From assembly GCA_903895695.1 (NCBI GenBank), contig CAITUY010000022.1, positions 17,890 through 81,889 of the forward strand: 64,000 bases of DNA, written 5' to 3'. This document shows, piece after piece, positions 54,301 to 62,235 of this stretch; the first letter of the stretch is position 1, and every line of letters starts with the position of its first letter. The notes below the pieces were generated by a model that had not been told where the DNA came from, did not search any database, and saw only the letters and a program-made list of their open reading frames with translations. Origin of the DNA: an uncultured bacterium. GTDB taxonomy: Bacteria; Verrucomicrobiota; Kiritimatiellia; CAIKKV01; CAITUY01. A program made the position numbers and the translations under genes.

Positions 54301-55473
54301 GGTCACCGAATACCGGCGCAGGTCGGGACGGTTTGCGCCACGAGCGCCGGTCTTCTGCATGAGTCCTTCGTCAACAAGCAGTGGCGCCTTTACGGGGCCG
54401 TCCCTTGGGCCCTCAGTCAGTTGACGGTCTCGAACGCCTACCTTGCTTTCGAGGAGACAGCCCTCAATGTCGGCGGCAATGTGACTGTACTGGATGGGAG
54501 CACCCTTGCCCTCGGTGCCACCAACGCGTTGACGAATGCGCTCGCGTTTTCGGTGGGCGGCAATCTGACCGTGCTGGGCTCAAGCACGGTCTCCGTTGGC
54601 ACCCCTGGCATGGCCGCGGCGTCGACGCTGACGGTGGGCGGTGACATGACGCTCTCGAACAACGTGTCGTTCAACGTGTACGCGGGGCCGACGAACGGCG
54701 TCGGACCCTACAAGGGATCATGGGTCTCTGCCGACGGCAGCGTCCTGCTCGCCGATAACTCCTGGATCTACCCGCATTCCAATCCGACGAATGGCATCTC
54801 GCCGGCGGCGTTTCGGATGCGGGACTTGACCATCCTGACGAACGCCGGGTTCAACGCGGATGGCGCCGGCTATGGCGGCTACGTCGGTTACGGTTTTGGC
54901 CCGGGTTACAGTGGGCTGGGGAGTCTAAACATGCCCCTGGGCGCCAGCTATGGCGGCTTGGGCGGTCAAGCCGCTGGTCCCTATGCCAGCGGGACGATTG
55001 CGCCAACAAATGGGTCCGTGGCGATGCCGACCGGACCCGGCAGTGGCGCGGCCGGATACGACCCGGCTCCTGGTGGCTCAGGCGGCGGACTAGTCCAAAT
55101 CGAAGCCAGCAGGCGAATGACGATCAACGGGACGATCACAGCCAATGGGGTGACTCCGTCGGGTGTTTATGCAGGCGGCGGTTCCGGCGGTGCGATCTAC
55201 CTTCGTTGCGTGATCCTGGCCGGTGACACCGCTATCCTCTCCGCGAACGGCGGCGGTGCTTCCGGCCAAATAGGCAGTTACAGTGGCGGCGGCGGCGGCG
55301 GCGGTCGGGTTGCGATCTGGCGGTTAAGAGGACCAGCCAGCACCAATGCGTGGTCCATCACGGTGAACGGCGGCGCTGGAACTCCAGGGTCCGCCTTCAC
55401 GGATGGGACCATCGGAACCATTTATTGGGGCGCCGTGGTGGTACCCCCGGGTACGGTTTTCAGTATCCGCTGA
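48307..55473 (+). CDS. Giant secreted multidomain protein (DUF2341, LamG, Calx-beta-like, glycine-rich)
   Basis: A 2388-residue protein with signal peptide (KALGRLVVVIGGMLMLASAV). The N-terminus (about 30-160) is DUF2341-like (DFPALVVLGTHIPGFSYADF). About 165-365 is a LamG/concanavalin-like domain (FDGTSGSITVTTPDLYNGSD, LDEVRVSNTGRSANWVWATW). About 400-635 is glycine-rich. Then two large related units follow, about 635-1495 and 1497-2380, each with an FN3-like segment (VYWGTTDQGTNATWENVEQL), a Calx-beta-like segment (DTGTFTISRDASATND, ITLPAGVASTNITITPLWGP), a Gly-rich strand-rich region and repeats of GSGGAIYLRCEKLAGD type. The C-terminus ends in FSIR with no barrel, sorting motif or PEP-CTERM signal seen. 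Carbohydrate-binding surface function is inferred from LamG and context. Confidence 0.85.
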   Translation: MKALGRLVVVIGGMLMLASAVRAGSPADFSSWARTTTLTFSGYSKSETLTDFPALVVLGTHIPGFSYADFKSGAHDDLRFTDATSTELSYEVESWNPGGKSYVWVKVPSLVDNTTKIHAFWGKAGQTASAYTSDGSTWNSHYRGVWHMQSANAPDSTANGYNGTAAGGVSQVSGPIGSANAFDGTSGSITVTTPDLYNGSDDLTIEFWANAAGTQLAPNYPDIIDYGHAYGGGQNFVLQGPTPSGLDFGWGVKGTDGSWGPYGVPGGTVILIGGQWMHVTLTKSGTTYTTYINGIATGSGEFYGSIAKDLTKNLRFGNNDDDALGRLYTGTLDEVRVSNTGRSANWVWATWFNTASNGSFITVDPVPGAIAAGGDSVNDIDGYRIHTFTNVGTASFNVVAPVDVDVLVVAGGGGGGSRNAGGGGAGGLIYASSSSVAAGSNYAVTVGAGGLGSSDYPQNVDGTPGNNSVFGPLVAVGGGFGGGAGTGGTGGSGGGGAAKAAGGTGTSSQGWDGGSGAGEWAGGGGGGAGGAGVDGAGVGNIGTAGGIGITNSISGTSVWYAAGGGGGSYNGTPGAGGSGIGGNGGVTQDGSGEGNAAAAGNGAPNTGSGGGGGGKGGNGGSGIVIVRYLLAGAAPRIQNLVATNVTPSSAWLSGFIAATGAAPVTAVTVYWGDADQGDPAGGLWAHADTVSGGPWTNGATVTFQAAPLTPNMTYYYRYSAVNSSGTGVAASAEHFLAGYVTVTNTDASAVWDPATPDTGTFTISRDASATNDALTVYYAWGGSAVQNSDYAPSSAGPSVTLPAGVASTNITITPLYGPNISVGSTVSLALLPGKYAIGTPASNDVAIAAYVYTPGENQAIADGDWSNGAIWSLHRRPLPGDSVILNANVTMSKSSENLSSYVLNHGFTNTFQGTNTALIATTVTVHGVITHDPNTATAAPWTPDNRIWIQCTNLSIAADGAINVAGKGYRGGGAGANGYGPGGGTAGNEGTGGGYGGNGGYGGNTGYHPPGAAYGSVALPADPGSGGGAPGSGLGGSGNGGGAVWLEVATSATVDGMILADGADSWVYGGAGSGGSVYLKAPALLGNGRITAKGGSGTWNFSSGGGGGRISLDAGDVANWTGQVDVAAGWTDVVNGGYRIPAQVGTVYATANILHESFANQHWRLYGAVPWALGQLTVSNATLAFEDTSVNLAVAGNLTVLGSGASLTIGSSAMTSTGTLTVGGAMTLSNNASLYVYAGPTDGVATDYAFLVSVGGGLQLASGSWVYSYSNPTNGGSVKFQVNDLTIMTNAGFNANGAGYGGYSGIGFGPGYSGTASLGMPSGASYGGLGGETDSRWAVAPTNGSAEMPTGPGSGAAGYAGAGAPGCAGGGLVRIEASRQITINGTITANGMTPYWWLNYGGGGSGGAIYLRCEKLAGDNAILSANGGDALGQPGSYSGGAGGGGRIAVWTGTMLASTNTWSISVNGGAGVSGYAFTAGSVGTIYWGTVDLTGIFDPPDILTTNATGVSTTSATLNGFLVSTGTAATTVFVYWGTTDQGTNATWENVEQLAGDGVPGALHTDVTLSSSNVIYYYRYCATNLGGIAWAPSSEHFLAGYVTVTNTDASAAWNSGTPDTGTFTISRDASATNDSLTVYYAWSGSAVLNSDYVSSPAGTSITLPAGVASTNITITPLWGPNITVGSTVGLTLLPGEYAVGTPASSTVAIAPYVYTPGANVAMSAGDWSDGGIWSLGRQPVAGDDVTVNANITLSNSSLRLSSYVLNSGFTNTFQGTNTALIANDVTIHGVITHNPNTATAAPWTPDNRVWIQCTNLTISADGAIDVAGKGYRGGVVGVSGYGPGGGKSYGTPGASANCGLGGGYGGKGGNGANTGPSIQAAAYGSIALPADPGSGGGAPDTGVSGNGGGAVWLEVAATAMVDGMILADGINSTLWGGGGSGGSVYLKAPTLLGNGSITAKGGSGTSSLSSGGGGGRISLAIGDVANWSGLIDAAAGWTDLVNGHRIPAQVGTVCATSAGLLHESFVNKQWRLYGAVPWALSQLTVSNAYLAFEETALNVGGNVTVLDGSTLALGATNALTNALAFSVGGNLTVLGSSTVSVGTPGMAAASTLTVGGDMTLSNNVSFNVYAGPTNGVGPYKGSWVSADGSVLLADNSWIYPHSNPTNGISPAAFRMRDLTILTNAGFNADGAGYGGYVGYGFGPGYSGLGSLNMPLGASYGGLGGQAAGPYASGTIAPTNGSVAMPTGPGSGAAGYDPAPGGSGGGLVQIEASRRMTINGTITANGVTPSGVYAGGGSGGAIYLRCVILAGDTAILSANGGGASGQIGSYSGGGGGGGRVAIWRLRGPASTNAWSITVNGGAGTPGSAFTDGTIGTIYWGAVVVPPGTVFSIR
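50210..52787 (+). repeat. Large internal repeat unit, first copy
   Basis: A unit of about 2.58 kb encoding the FN3-like, Calx-beta-like and glycine-rich modules. The segment encoding GYVTVTNTDASA begins at 50519; its counterpart in the second copy begins at 53093, an offset of 2574 bp. DNA identity between the copies is high in the Calx-beta-like and following regions and lower in the 3' third. Confidence 0.8.
52788..55440 (+). repeat. Large internal repeat unit, second copy
   Basis: A unit of about 2.65 kb, homologous to 50210-52787. The offset rises from 2574 bp near the start to 2664 bp near the end (ATTGGGG at 52760 and 55424), so about 90 bp of net length was gained in the second copy. 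The reading frame is kept. Confidence 0.8.
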
Positions 55474-55542
55474 CGCCAACACCAGCATCGACTCCGGGTT
55501 TTTCGTGTCCTTTGAAGGCCCCCGTGTCTACGATGAGCGGTC

Positions 55543-58500
55543 ATGGAACCAATCATCGTTGCGAACGGTCGTCTGAAGTTACTGCTGAATGCCGTGGGCT
55601 CAACCCACAGGCCGGAATTCTTCCTGGCGGCGGTTGAACTGCAAACGCCGGCGGGATGGCGCCGAATCCTGGTCGGCGACACGGGGCGGGAATTTGCCAC
55701 CACTCTAGGCGGCATGAACGCCCAGACCTGCGATGTCCGCAAGACCGCCGGGGGCGGGTGGACTGTCGTGCTCTCCGGAAAAGCCGAAGGCTGGGAAGCG
55801 TCCGAGACGATTTCGCTGGAACCGAACCAGTCGTATCTGAAGCGGGTTCAGACGTATCGCTTCACCTGTGGGGCCGAGGCGGCGATTTGCCCGGGGTTCC
55901 GAATCAAGGACGAATCCGCCCCGACTTCGCCGGGAGGCCCCGTCGCGGCAAGCCTGCGCTACACCTTTCCGTTGCGGGCCTGGGAGCAGCCGCTGGCCGG
56001 CCTCAAACCGATGCGCGCTGCCGTGGACTGGGCGCTGCCCTTCCCGTTTCATGTCTGGCACGATGGCGCCGTCATGGCGCTGTACGGTGTGGATAGGAGC
56101 GCGTCACCGGGTACGCTGGACTTTACCCCGCCGGACGCCGATGGCTTTGCCGGATTGCGCGTCTACTATCCCGATTCCGGTCCGCCGAATCCCAAGTTCT
56201 TCGGAGCGCCGATTGCGCCGGGCCTGACACACTTTGCGGCCGGGACTGAGGTCCGCATCACGGAGATCATTGGAGGCAAGGTGCTGGTGGCCGGGGAGGA
56301 GCCCCTGCTGGAGGCCGAACGACTGGCGGCCGACATGCTCTTGCGGGGGCCGCGGCATGCGGCGGATCTGCCGGCCGTGGCAGACGGGATCGCCCGATTT
56401 TACCCACGCTGCGAGCTCTGGGAGCCGGACGCATTGGGCCCGGGCCGCGGCTGGTTCTCCAATATGTGGGTGCGCACCCAGACGGGGCCGGCCAGGAAGC
56501 GCGGCGAGATGACCGGATACTACGATCTCGGCTGGGGCGAGGGCATCGCGGTGGAGATGATGCTGGGCGCGGTGCGCCATTGCAAGCGCACAGGTGAAAC
56601 CAACCTGCTCGCCTATGTGGACGAGATGACCCGCAACATGGAACTGTACAAACGCGCACCGGGCGACGATCAGCCCTATTTCGACCGCTGTGACGGCAAA
56701 CGCTTCGGCGACTTCCTCATGGATCATGTGCCCGGCCGCCGCATCTGGACGCACTCGCTGGGGCACACCGGCAGCCAGCTTCTTCAGCTCTATCAAGCCG
56801 CCCCTGACTATCCGAGGGCGGAGACCCGCGCCGCCTGGTTGGCGGCCGCCATGTCCATGGCCCGTTTTCTCGCCAGGCACCAGCGACCCGATGGCGACCT
56901 GCAGGACATTTTCGACGACAACGATGCCGAGGTGAACGCCAAGGCACACCGGATCACCGCACGTGTCAGTGTTTGCGGACTGTGGACGCGACTCGGGCAA
57001 GTCACCGGTGACAAAGCCTGGACGGAGCGGGCGGCGCGCCTTGCCAAGGCTGTGGCACCTGAGATCAATCGGTACGAGTACTACAATCAGATGCTCGACG
57101 GCATCATCCAGTCGCAACTGGAATATGTCGATGGCGAGGCGGCCTACTACGTGTTGGAGGGACTCGTACCGCTGTATGCGGCCACCCGCGATCCGGCCAT
57201 CCTGGCGCTATGCAAAAAGTCAGCGGCTTTCGGCTTGGCTTGGACCTATTTTTACGACGTACCCAAGGCGCATAACGGCATTGCCCGCGGCGGCCAATGC
57301 TGCCGCATGGACGATTTTCCGCTGCTCTATCCCATCGGCCCGGCCAAAGCCATGACGCCGCTGCTGGATCTTTACGCGCTGACCGGCGACCCGCTGTTCG
57401 AGCAGATGGCGGCCGAGACCGCCGCCTTCATTGGCAACTGGCAGATGCAGGCGCCGGGCCAGCCCTGGGACGGCGGCCTGATTCACGCCCTGGGCCAGTT
57501 CTCGGGCAAGCATTGGGGGCCCGATCTGGCCGGCCAGGTGGATACCGGCATGGCCACCGGTAACGGACTGGCCGCTCTCGAAGCGTGGCTGGCCAGAACT
57601 CCGGCCCCCAACCCCGAACCCGTGTGGCGGGAACCGGGGCAGACGGTCACAGAGGCCTATCGGCAAACGGGTGCCCTGCGCTATACGGCCGAAGGACGGG
57701 AGATCGTCGGACGCAATCGGTCTTGCCTTAACAACCGGCCGTTGTATTGCGCGGCCAGTGTGAACGGCGTGGTGCTGACCGGCGACCGTCCGTTTATCCG
57801 ACTGCTGGCCGAACCCTACGTGCATGGGGGCTTTTCTGCGGCCATCGTCCGGGCGGGGCAGGGCAGGTGGTTCCACGAGGCGACGGAGGTGGAGTCCCGC
57901 TATCGTTGCGGGCGTATGGCCTGGCGGATTACCGACGCCGCCTTGCCCGGTGTGTCGGTGACGCTCGATGCCGTTCCGCTCAAGGATGCGGCGGGATTCG
58001 CCTTGCGCGTCAAAGCCGCCGGGCTTGAACCCGGCGACGAAATGGTCTGGGCCTTCGGCGGAGCGACCCGTCAGGGCAACGTGCGGGTGAACTGGGATCC
58101 GATCTTCCGCGGGAATCCCGATATCTGTAAGACAGGAGACCCCCGCAAGCCGGAACTGGCGCTGGGCATGGTTCCGGAGTGGTGTCGCGGGAACCAGGTC
58201 AGCACCGTAGGCCAGGCCTTTTGTTTGACGGCGTCCAGCAACGCCGATGTTGGAGCATATGGCAGGGCCAGCCGTGAGGGCCAACTCATGGCGGTCGACG
58301 CCTCGGCCTGCACGAATCCCGTATGGCTGGTGGAATCCAGGGCTGGCGACCTGCCCATGGCCGGCGGCGTCATCGGGTTGCGCGGGAACGACGACGAACT
58401 GTTCTTTGCCGTTGCCGCATCGCCTATGACGGCGGGCGGGCCGTCTTTTGTCGCCGACCCGGCAAGGGCGTTCCATGAATCGGCAGCCTATCTGGAGTCC

Positions 58501-60981
58501 ATTGAGGTGGCGCGAACGGAGACTCCGGAGCCCCGGCTTGACGCGGCCCTTGCCGCCGTCTGTCATACCGTGGATGCGTCGTGTGACCGGCCGCCACTCA
58601 CGTTTCGCCCAATTGACGGTCCGCCGCAACGGGTTGAGAATGACCAGGGCTTGGCCATCTTCCGGCACGGTTGCATGGCGTTTCCCGTCCATTTTCTGGG
58701 TTGGCGTGTGATCTTCGGCGCCACGGCTCTCGGCTGGCACGACTGGGTCAAGGGCAATGCGACCTTTTATGCACGGTATCAGGTGACTGAGGACGCGGCA
58801 CGAATCCACCCGCAGCCCGATCCCAATTTCCGAGGTTGCCATGAAAGCCGTCAGTCACGCCTCTATGGACGCGGCCACATCGGCAATAGTCCGGGCATGT
58901 ATAACACGCAGACGCAGTTCTTCGACCAGACCATCCGCGACTGGCGAAGCACCGCCGATCCCGAGCTGGAGCGTACGCTGCGTCCGGCCCTTGAGCTGCA
59001 TTTGGAGTGGGCCAGGGCCTGCTTCGATCCTGATGACGATGGACTTTATGAGAGTTACATCAACACCTTGCCCACCGATTCAGTCTGGTACAACGGCGGC
59101 GGCAGCGTGGAGGAATCGGCCTATGCCTACTATGGACATCTCGCGGCGCGCGACATGGCTCGCCGGGCGGGCGACGCTGTTGCGGCTGAGCGCCATCAGC
59201 AACGGGCCGACAAGATCAAGCGTGCCCTGAACGGTGTCCTGTGGCGGAAAGAACGCGGGCATTTTGGCCTGTACGTTGAGCAGGGCGGGCATGGCCGGGT
59301 GCATGAAGATGCCTGGGTCTACAGTCAGTTCCTGCCCATTGACGCGGGCCTGACCACCCCTTGGCAGGCGTTGCAGGCTTTGTATTACACCGAGTGGGCG
59401 CTGGAGCGCCCCCCCATGCCGTACGGTGGCGAGCTCTGCCAGCCTTCGAACTGGGTGCCGTCGAAATGGTCGGTGCGCGACCTGTTCAACGGCGATTCCT
59501 GGCACCTGGCCCTGGCCCACTTCCAGACGGGGCTGGCCGATGAAGGCTACAGCCTGCTGCTGGGTGCCCTCCTGGAAAGTGCTTACGCCGGCGCGGTGCC
59601 GGGCGGGTTCAGTCATATCGGTGCCGGGACAGATTTCGCAGACTCAAAGGATATGTTCGCCCGCGTCGTGGTCGAGGGCTTGTTCGGGTATGTGCCGGAT
59701 TATCCGAATGGTCAGGTATTCATGCGGCCCATGCTTCCCTCCCCGTGGCCGAAGGCATCCATTCAGGTGCCAGACTATCGGTTCGATTTCCAACGCGACG
59801 GGGATGTGGATCGCTATCAGATGACATTGACACGCAAGGCCGCCGTGAAGTGGCGTCTGCCGGTCCGCGCCCAAGCTGTGCGGCGTGTCACGCTGAATGG
59901 CGCGGAATGCGCCTGGTCACTTGAACCCGGCATGGGTTGCAGTTGGGTGTTGCTGGAGGGGCCGGCGGCAATCAACGCCGAAGTCGCCATTGAGTTGACT
60001 GACCGCCTGCCCCAAGGTGTCGCGATAGAGGTGTCCGGCACGGTCGGGCAGGACCTTGCGTTGGCAGCGCCCCAGGGACGCATTTTGGGTTGGAAAGATG
60101 AGCAGGGCGTATTGGAGAACGCACGGGTGGGCGGGACTCATCTGCGCGGACGCTTGGCCGGGAAACCCGGGCATTATTTGGTTGCTGCGGAAATAGAGGT
60201 CGGTCATCTGCGGCAGTGGCAGCTCTTCAAACTGACCGTGACCGACCCGTGCGCCACGGCGGCGCAGGCGGCCAAGACCCCGCGGGAAGCGGCGGCCCAT
60301 GCGAACTGGACGTGCGTGGACTTGACGCCGCATTTGAACGGGGACATTCGGACGATTTATCAGCAGCAGTATCTCACGCCTCGCCCGAAGACCTGCTCGG
60401 TGCGGCTGGGAACGGACGGTTACTCCGCTTGGTGTTTTCCCTATTGGGGCAACAACCCGCCGCCGATCGACTTGTCGGGGCTCCAGCATCTGGCTTGCGG
60501 CCCGAGGCAGATGAGGACGCCCCAGAACGCGGTTTTCGCGGTCCCGCAGGAGGCGCAGAATGTGGCTTTTACCTCGCTCTGGGATAATTGGCCGCGGCAG
60601 GTGACGGTGCCGGTCAATCGGCGGGGCGTGGCGGTGTGGATGCTGGTGTGCGGCTCAACTTTTCCGATGCAGATGCGGATTGCCAATGCGGAAATCCGGT
60701 TCCGCTATGCCGATGGGGTGACGGAGAAACTCGAGCTCTTTCCACCGGAAAACTTCTGGTCACTCTCGTCGTGGGGTGGTTTGGATTATAGTTATGAAAC
60801 AGATGCTTTTGCCCTGCCGGCGAACCCGCCGCCGACCGTGCAATTGGGCAGCAACTGTCGGGCCATGGTGCTGTCGTGGAAACTGCGGCCGGGGATTGAA
60901 TTGGCGTCGCTAACGTTGGAGACTCTGTCGCAAGATGTAGTGATCGGGCTGATGGGGGTCAGCGTGGAGAAAGCAGAATGA
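55543..60981 (+). CDS. Giant cytoplasmic protein with two six-hairpin glycosidase-like regions
   Basis: A 1812-residue protein with no signal peptide (MEPIIVANGRLKLLLNAVG). Residues about 1-240 are beta-rich. About 270-690 is an alpha/alpha-toroid-like region (MTGYYDLGWGEGIAVEMMLG, RRIWTHSLGHTGSQLLQLYQ, RPDGDLQDIFDDNDAEVNAK, DGGLIHALGQFSGKHWGPDL). About 700-1150 is beta-rich (RNRSCLNNRPLYCAASVNGV, VNWDPIFRGNPDICKTGDPR). About 1150-1540 is a second alpha/alpha region (DWVKGNATFYARYQVTED, YNGGGSVEESAYAYYGHLAA, ELCQPSNWVPSKWSVRDLFN). The tail (1540-1812) is beta-rich and ends ELFPPENFWSLSSWGGLDYS. The second half may relate to DUF4450-type six-hairpin proteins, uncertainly. Overlaps the next gene by ATGA. 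Role is likely glycan cleavage, inferred. Confidence 0.7.
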   Translation: MEPIIVANGRLKLLLNAVGSTHRPEFFLAAVELQTPAGWRRILVGDTGREFATTLGGMNAQTCDVRKTAGGGWTVVLSGKAEGWEASETISLEPNQSYLKRVQTYRFTCGAEAAICPGFRIKDESAPTSPGGPVAASLRYTFPLRAWEQPLAGLKPMRAAVDWALPFPFHVWHDGAVMALYGVDRSASPGTLDFTPPDADGFAGLRVYYPDSGPPNPKFFGAPIAPGLTHFAAGTEVRITEIIGGKVLVAGEEPLLEAERLAADMLLRGPRHAADLPAVADGIARFYPRCELWEPDALGPGRGWFSNMWVRTQTGPARKRGEMTGYYDLGWGEGIAVEMMLGAVRHCKRTGETNLLAYVDEMTRNMELYKRAPGDDQPYFDRCDGKRFGDFLMDHVPGRRIWTHSLGHTGSQLLQLYQAAPDYPRAETRAAWLAAAMSMARFLARHQRPDGDLQDIFDDNDAEVNAKAHRITARVSVCGLWTRLGQVTGDKAWTERAARLAKAVAPEINRYEYYNQMLDGIIQSQLEYVDGEAAYYVLEGLVPLYAATRDPAILALCKKSAAFGLAWTYFYDVPKAHNGIARGGQCCRMDDFPLLYPIGPAKAMTPLLDLYALTGDPLFEQMAAETAAFIGNWQMQAPGQPWDGGLIHALGQFSGKHWGPDLAGQVDTGMATGNGLAALEAWLARTPAPNPEPVWREPGQTVTEAYRQTGALRYTAEGREIVGRNRSCLNNRPLYCAASVNGVVLTGDRPFIRLLAEPYVHGGFSAAIVRAGQGRWFHEATEVESRYRCGRMAWRITDAALPGVSVTLDAVPLKDAAGFALRVKAAGLEPGDEMVWAFGGATRQGNVRVNWDPIFRGNPDICKTGDPRKPELALGMVPEWCRGNQVSTVGQAFCLTASSNADVGAYGRASREGQLMAVDASACTNPVWLVESRAGDLPMAGGVIGLRGNDDELFFAVAASPMTAGGPSFVADPARAFHESAAYLESIEVARTETPEPRLDAALAAVCHTVDASCDRPPLTFRPIDGPPQRVENDQGLAIFRHGCMAFPVHFLGWRVIFGATALGWHDWVKGNATFYARYQVTEDAARIHPQPDPNFRGCHESRQSRLYGRGHIGNSPGMYNTQTQFFDQTIRDWRSTADPELERTLRPALELHLEWARACFDPDDDGLYESYINTLPTDSVWYNGGGSVEESAYAYYGHLAARDMARRAGDAVAAERHQQRADKIKRALNGVLWRKERGHFGLYVEQGGHGRVHEDAWVYSQFLPIDAGLTTPWQALQALYYTEWALERPPMPYGGELCQPSNWVPSKWSVRDLFNGDSWHLALAHFQTGLADEGYSLLLGALLESAYAGAVPGGFSHIGAGTDFADSKDMFARVVVEGLFGYVPDYPNGQVFMRPMLPSPWPKASIQVPDYRFDFQRDGDVDRYQMTLTRKAAVKWRLPVRAQAVRRVTLNGAECAWSLEPGMGCSWVLLEGPAAINAEVAIELTDRLPQGVAIEVSGTVGQDLALAAPQGRILGWKDEQGVLENARVGGTHLRGRLAGKPGHYLVAAEIEVGHLRQWQLFKLTVTDPCATAAQAAKTPREAAAHANWTCVDLTPHLNGDIRTIYQQQYLTPRPKTCSVRLGTDGYSAWCFPYWGNNPPPIDLSGLQHLACGPRQMRTPQNAVFAVPQEAQNVAFTSLWDNWPRQVTVPVNRRGVAVWMLVCGSTFPMQMRIANAEIRFRYADGVTEKLELFPPENFWSLSSWGGLDYSYETDAFALPANPPPTVQLGSNCRAMVLSWKLRPGIELASLTLETLSQDVVIGLMGVSVEKAE

Positions 60982-62210
60982 ACGCACAACATCCAACGTC
61001 CAACGCTAAACGCCCAAGTGGGAGCGAAGTCCCGTCCAATTTGCCACCGGCCCTGGCCGAAGCCTACCACCAGGCTGCGGAGAAGAACGTGCTGGCCGCC
61101 CTGAACCCGAAGATCTATTTCGGCTACTTCTCGGTCTGCGCAGATGGCAAGGGCCATGGCAGCAACAATACCTATCCGGGACTGGACTGGGGCCAGTCTG
61201 CCGAAGCCCTGCTGTGGCTGGGACGCAAGGCGGAAGTCCTGGCCAGTTGGGAGTACGTGAAGCGGCATCAACGCGAGGATGGGTTGGTGCCGTTTGCCAT
61301 CTTCCCTGACATGAAGAGCAAGACCGCCGACTTTGGCGGGTACCCGCTGACCGGCGATGCAAACGGTGCGATTTTCAAGCACTGGGTGCCGGGCAATCCA
61401 CTGCGCACTCTCGCCAATGTAACTTTTCTGACGCTGGCCGATGTGATTTTCGCGCAGACTGCGGACCGCGAATGGCTCAAGGCGCAGGCGCCCTGGTTGC
61501 GCCTTGCGACGGATTGGCTTCAGACCCAGATCACGCCGGAGGGACTGATGCATGGCGGCGGTTTCTACCTGGAACGGCCGACACGGTTGGAATTCGATGG
61601 CGTCAACCAGTGTTATTCTGCCTATGCCCTGACGCAAGCGGCGCGGTTGTTGGAGGAGAGCGGTGACACCGAAGAGGGCCGCCGTTGCCGGGAGGCCGCG
61701 GAGCGTCTAACGGTGGCTTTCAGGACAAGGTTCTGGGCAGACGACCATTGTGTCGAATACATCCATCCCGAACGTGGTCCCATCAGTTACCACGGCCTGA
61801 CAGATGTCGACTGGGCGGCGGTGGCGACTGGCGTCGCCAGTGTGGAGCAGAGCGCGATCCTCTGGCCGCAGCTCAAGGACAACAACGATTTTCTCTACAG
61901 CGGTATTCCCACCGGCATTGCCACGCGGCCGGAAACCTATGAAGACTGGGAGATGCAGAATATCGACCGGCACGACCTCGCCGCCATGGGGCGCGTATGG
62001 TACCTGGAGTGTTGGGCGCGGGCCCGAATGGGCGACCGCGAGGGGATCCTTCGTTCCATGCAGCGCGTGGCGGAACTCGGAAAGGCCAACAACTGGTCCT
62101 GGTGGGAGCGGTATTACTCGGAAAGAACCGGCGATCTAGGTAAGTACCATATCGACCACTACTGCGAATACCCCGCCAACTTCATCCGGATTGCGAACCG
62201 GTTTCTGTAG
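60978..62210 (+). CDS. Six-hairpin glycosidase-like protein
   Basis: A 410-residue (alpha/alpha)6-toroid-like protein. The ATG at 60978 overlaps the upstream stop. The first 13 residues (MNAQHPTSNAKRP) are encoded by a C-rich repeat; the enzyme core begins near AEAYHQAAEKNVLAALNPKI. Barrel-like segments include YFGYFSVCADGKGHGSNNTY, DGLVPFAIFPDM, GFYLERPTRLEFDGVNQCYS, CVEYIHPERGPISYHGLTDV, YSGIPTGIATRPETYEDWEM and HYCEYPANFIRIANRFL. Similar to the toroids of the preceding protein and of alpha-L-rhamnosidase-like or DUF4965-like families, but the family is not certain. Presumed glycosidase, cytoplasmic by lack of signal. Confidence 0.75.
   Translation: MNAQHPTSNAKRPSGSEVPSNLPPALAEAYHQAAEKNVLAALNPKIYFGYFSVCADGKGHGSNNTYPGLDWGQSAEALLWLGRKAEVLASWEYVKRHQREDGLVPFAIFPDMKSKTADFGGYPLTGDANGAIFKHWVPGNPLRTLANVTFLTLADVIFAQTADREWLKAQAPWLRLATDWLQTQITPEGLMHGGGFYLERPTRLEFDGVNQCYSAYALTQAARLLEESGDTEEGRRCREAAERLTVAFRTRFWADDHCVEYIHPERGPISYHGLTDVDWAAVATGVASVEQSAILWPQLKDNNDFLYSGIPTGIATRPETYEDWEMQNIDRHDLAAMGRVWYLECWARARMGDREGILRSMQRVAELGKANNWSWWERYYSERTGDLGKYHIDHYCEYPANFIRIANRFL
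60980..61017 (+). repeat. C-rich AACGCAC/AACATCCAACGTCCAACGC repeat
   Basis: The unit CCAACGTCCAACGCTAAACG, with near-repeats of CAACGT, starts at the codon after the ATG of the 410-residue gene and encodes HPTSNAKRP. Similar short repeats (NVEHPTSNVE-type strings), as I recall, are dispersed in Planctomycetes and relatives. It looks like the related element at 21251 read in a different orientation. Confidence 0.45.
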
Positions 62211-62235
62211 AAGCCGGCTCAATAGCTTCGAGCCG

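Noticed and set aside
54700..55473. Autotransporter or sorting signal at the end of the giant protein
   Set aside because: The last residues (VVPPGTVFSIR) show no barrel strands, LPxTG or PEP-CTERM pattern.
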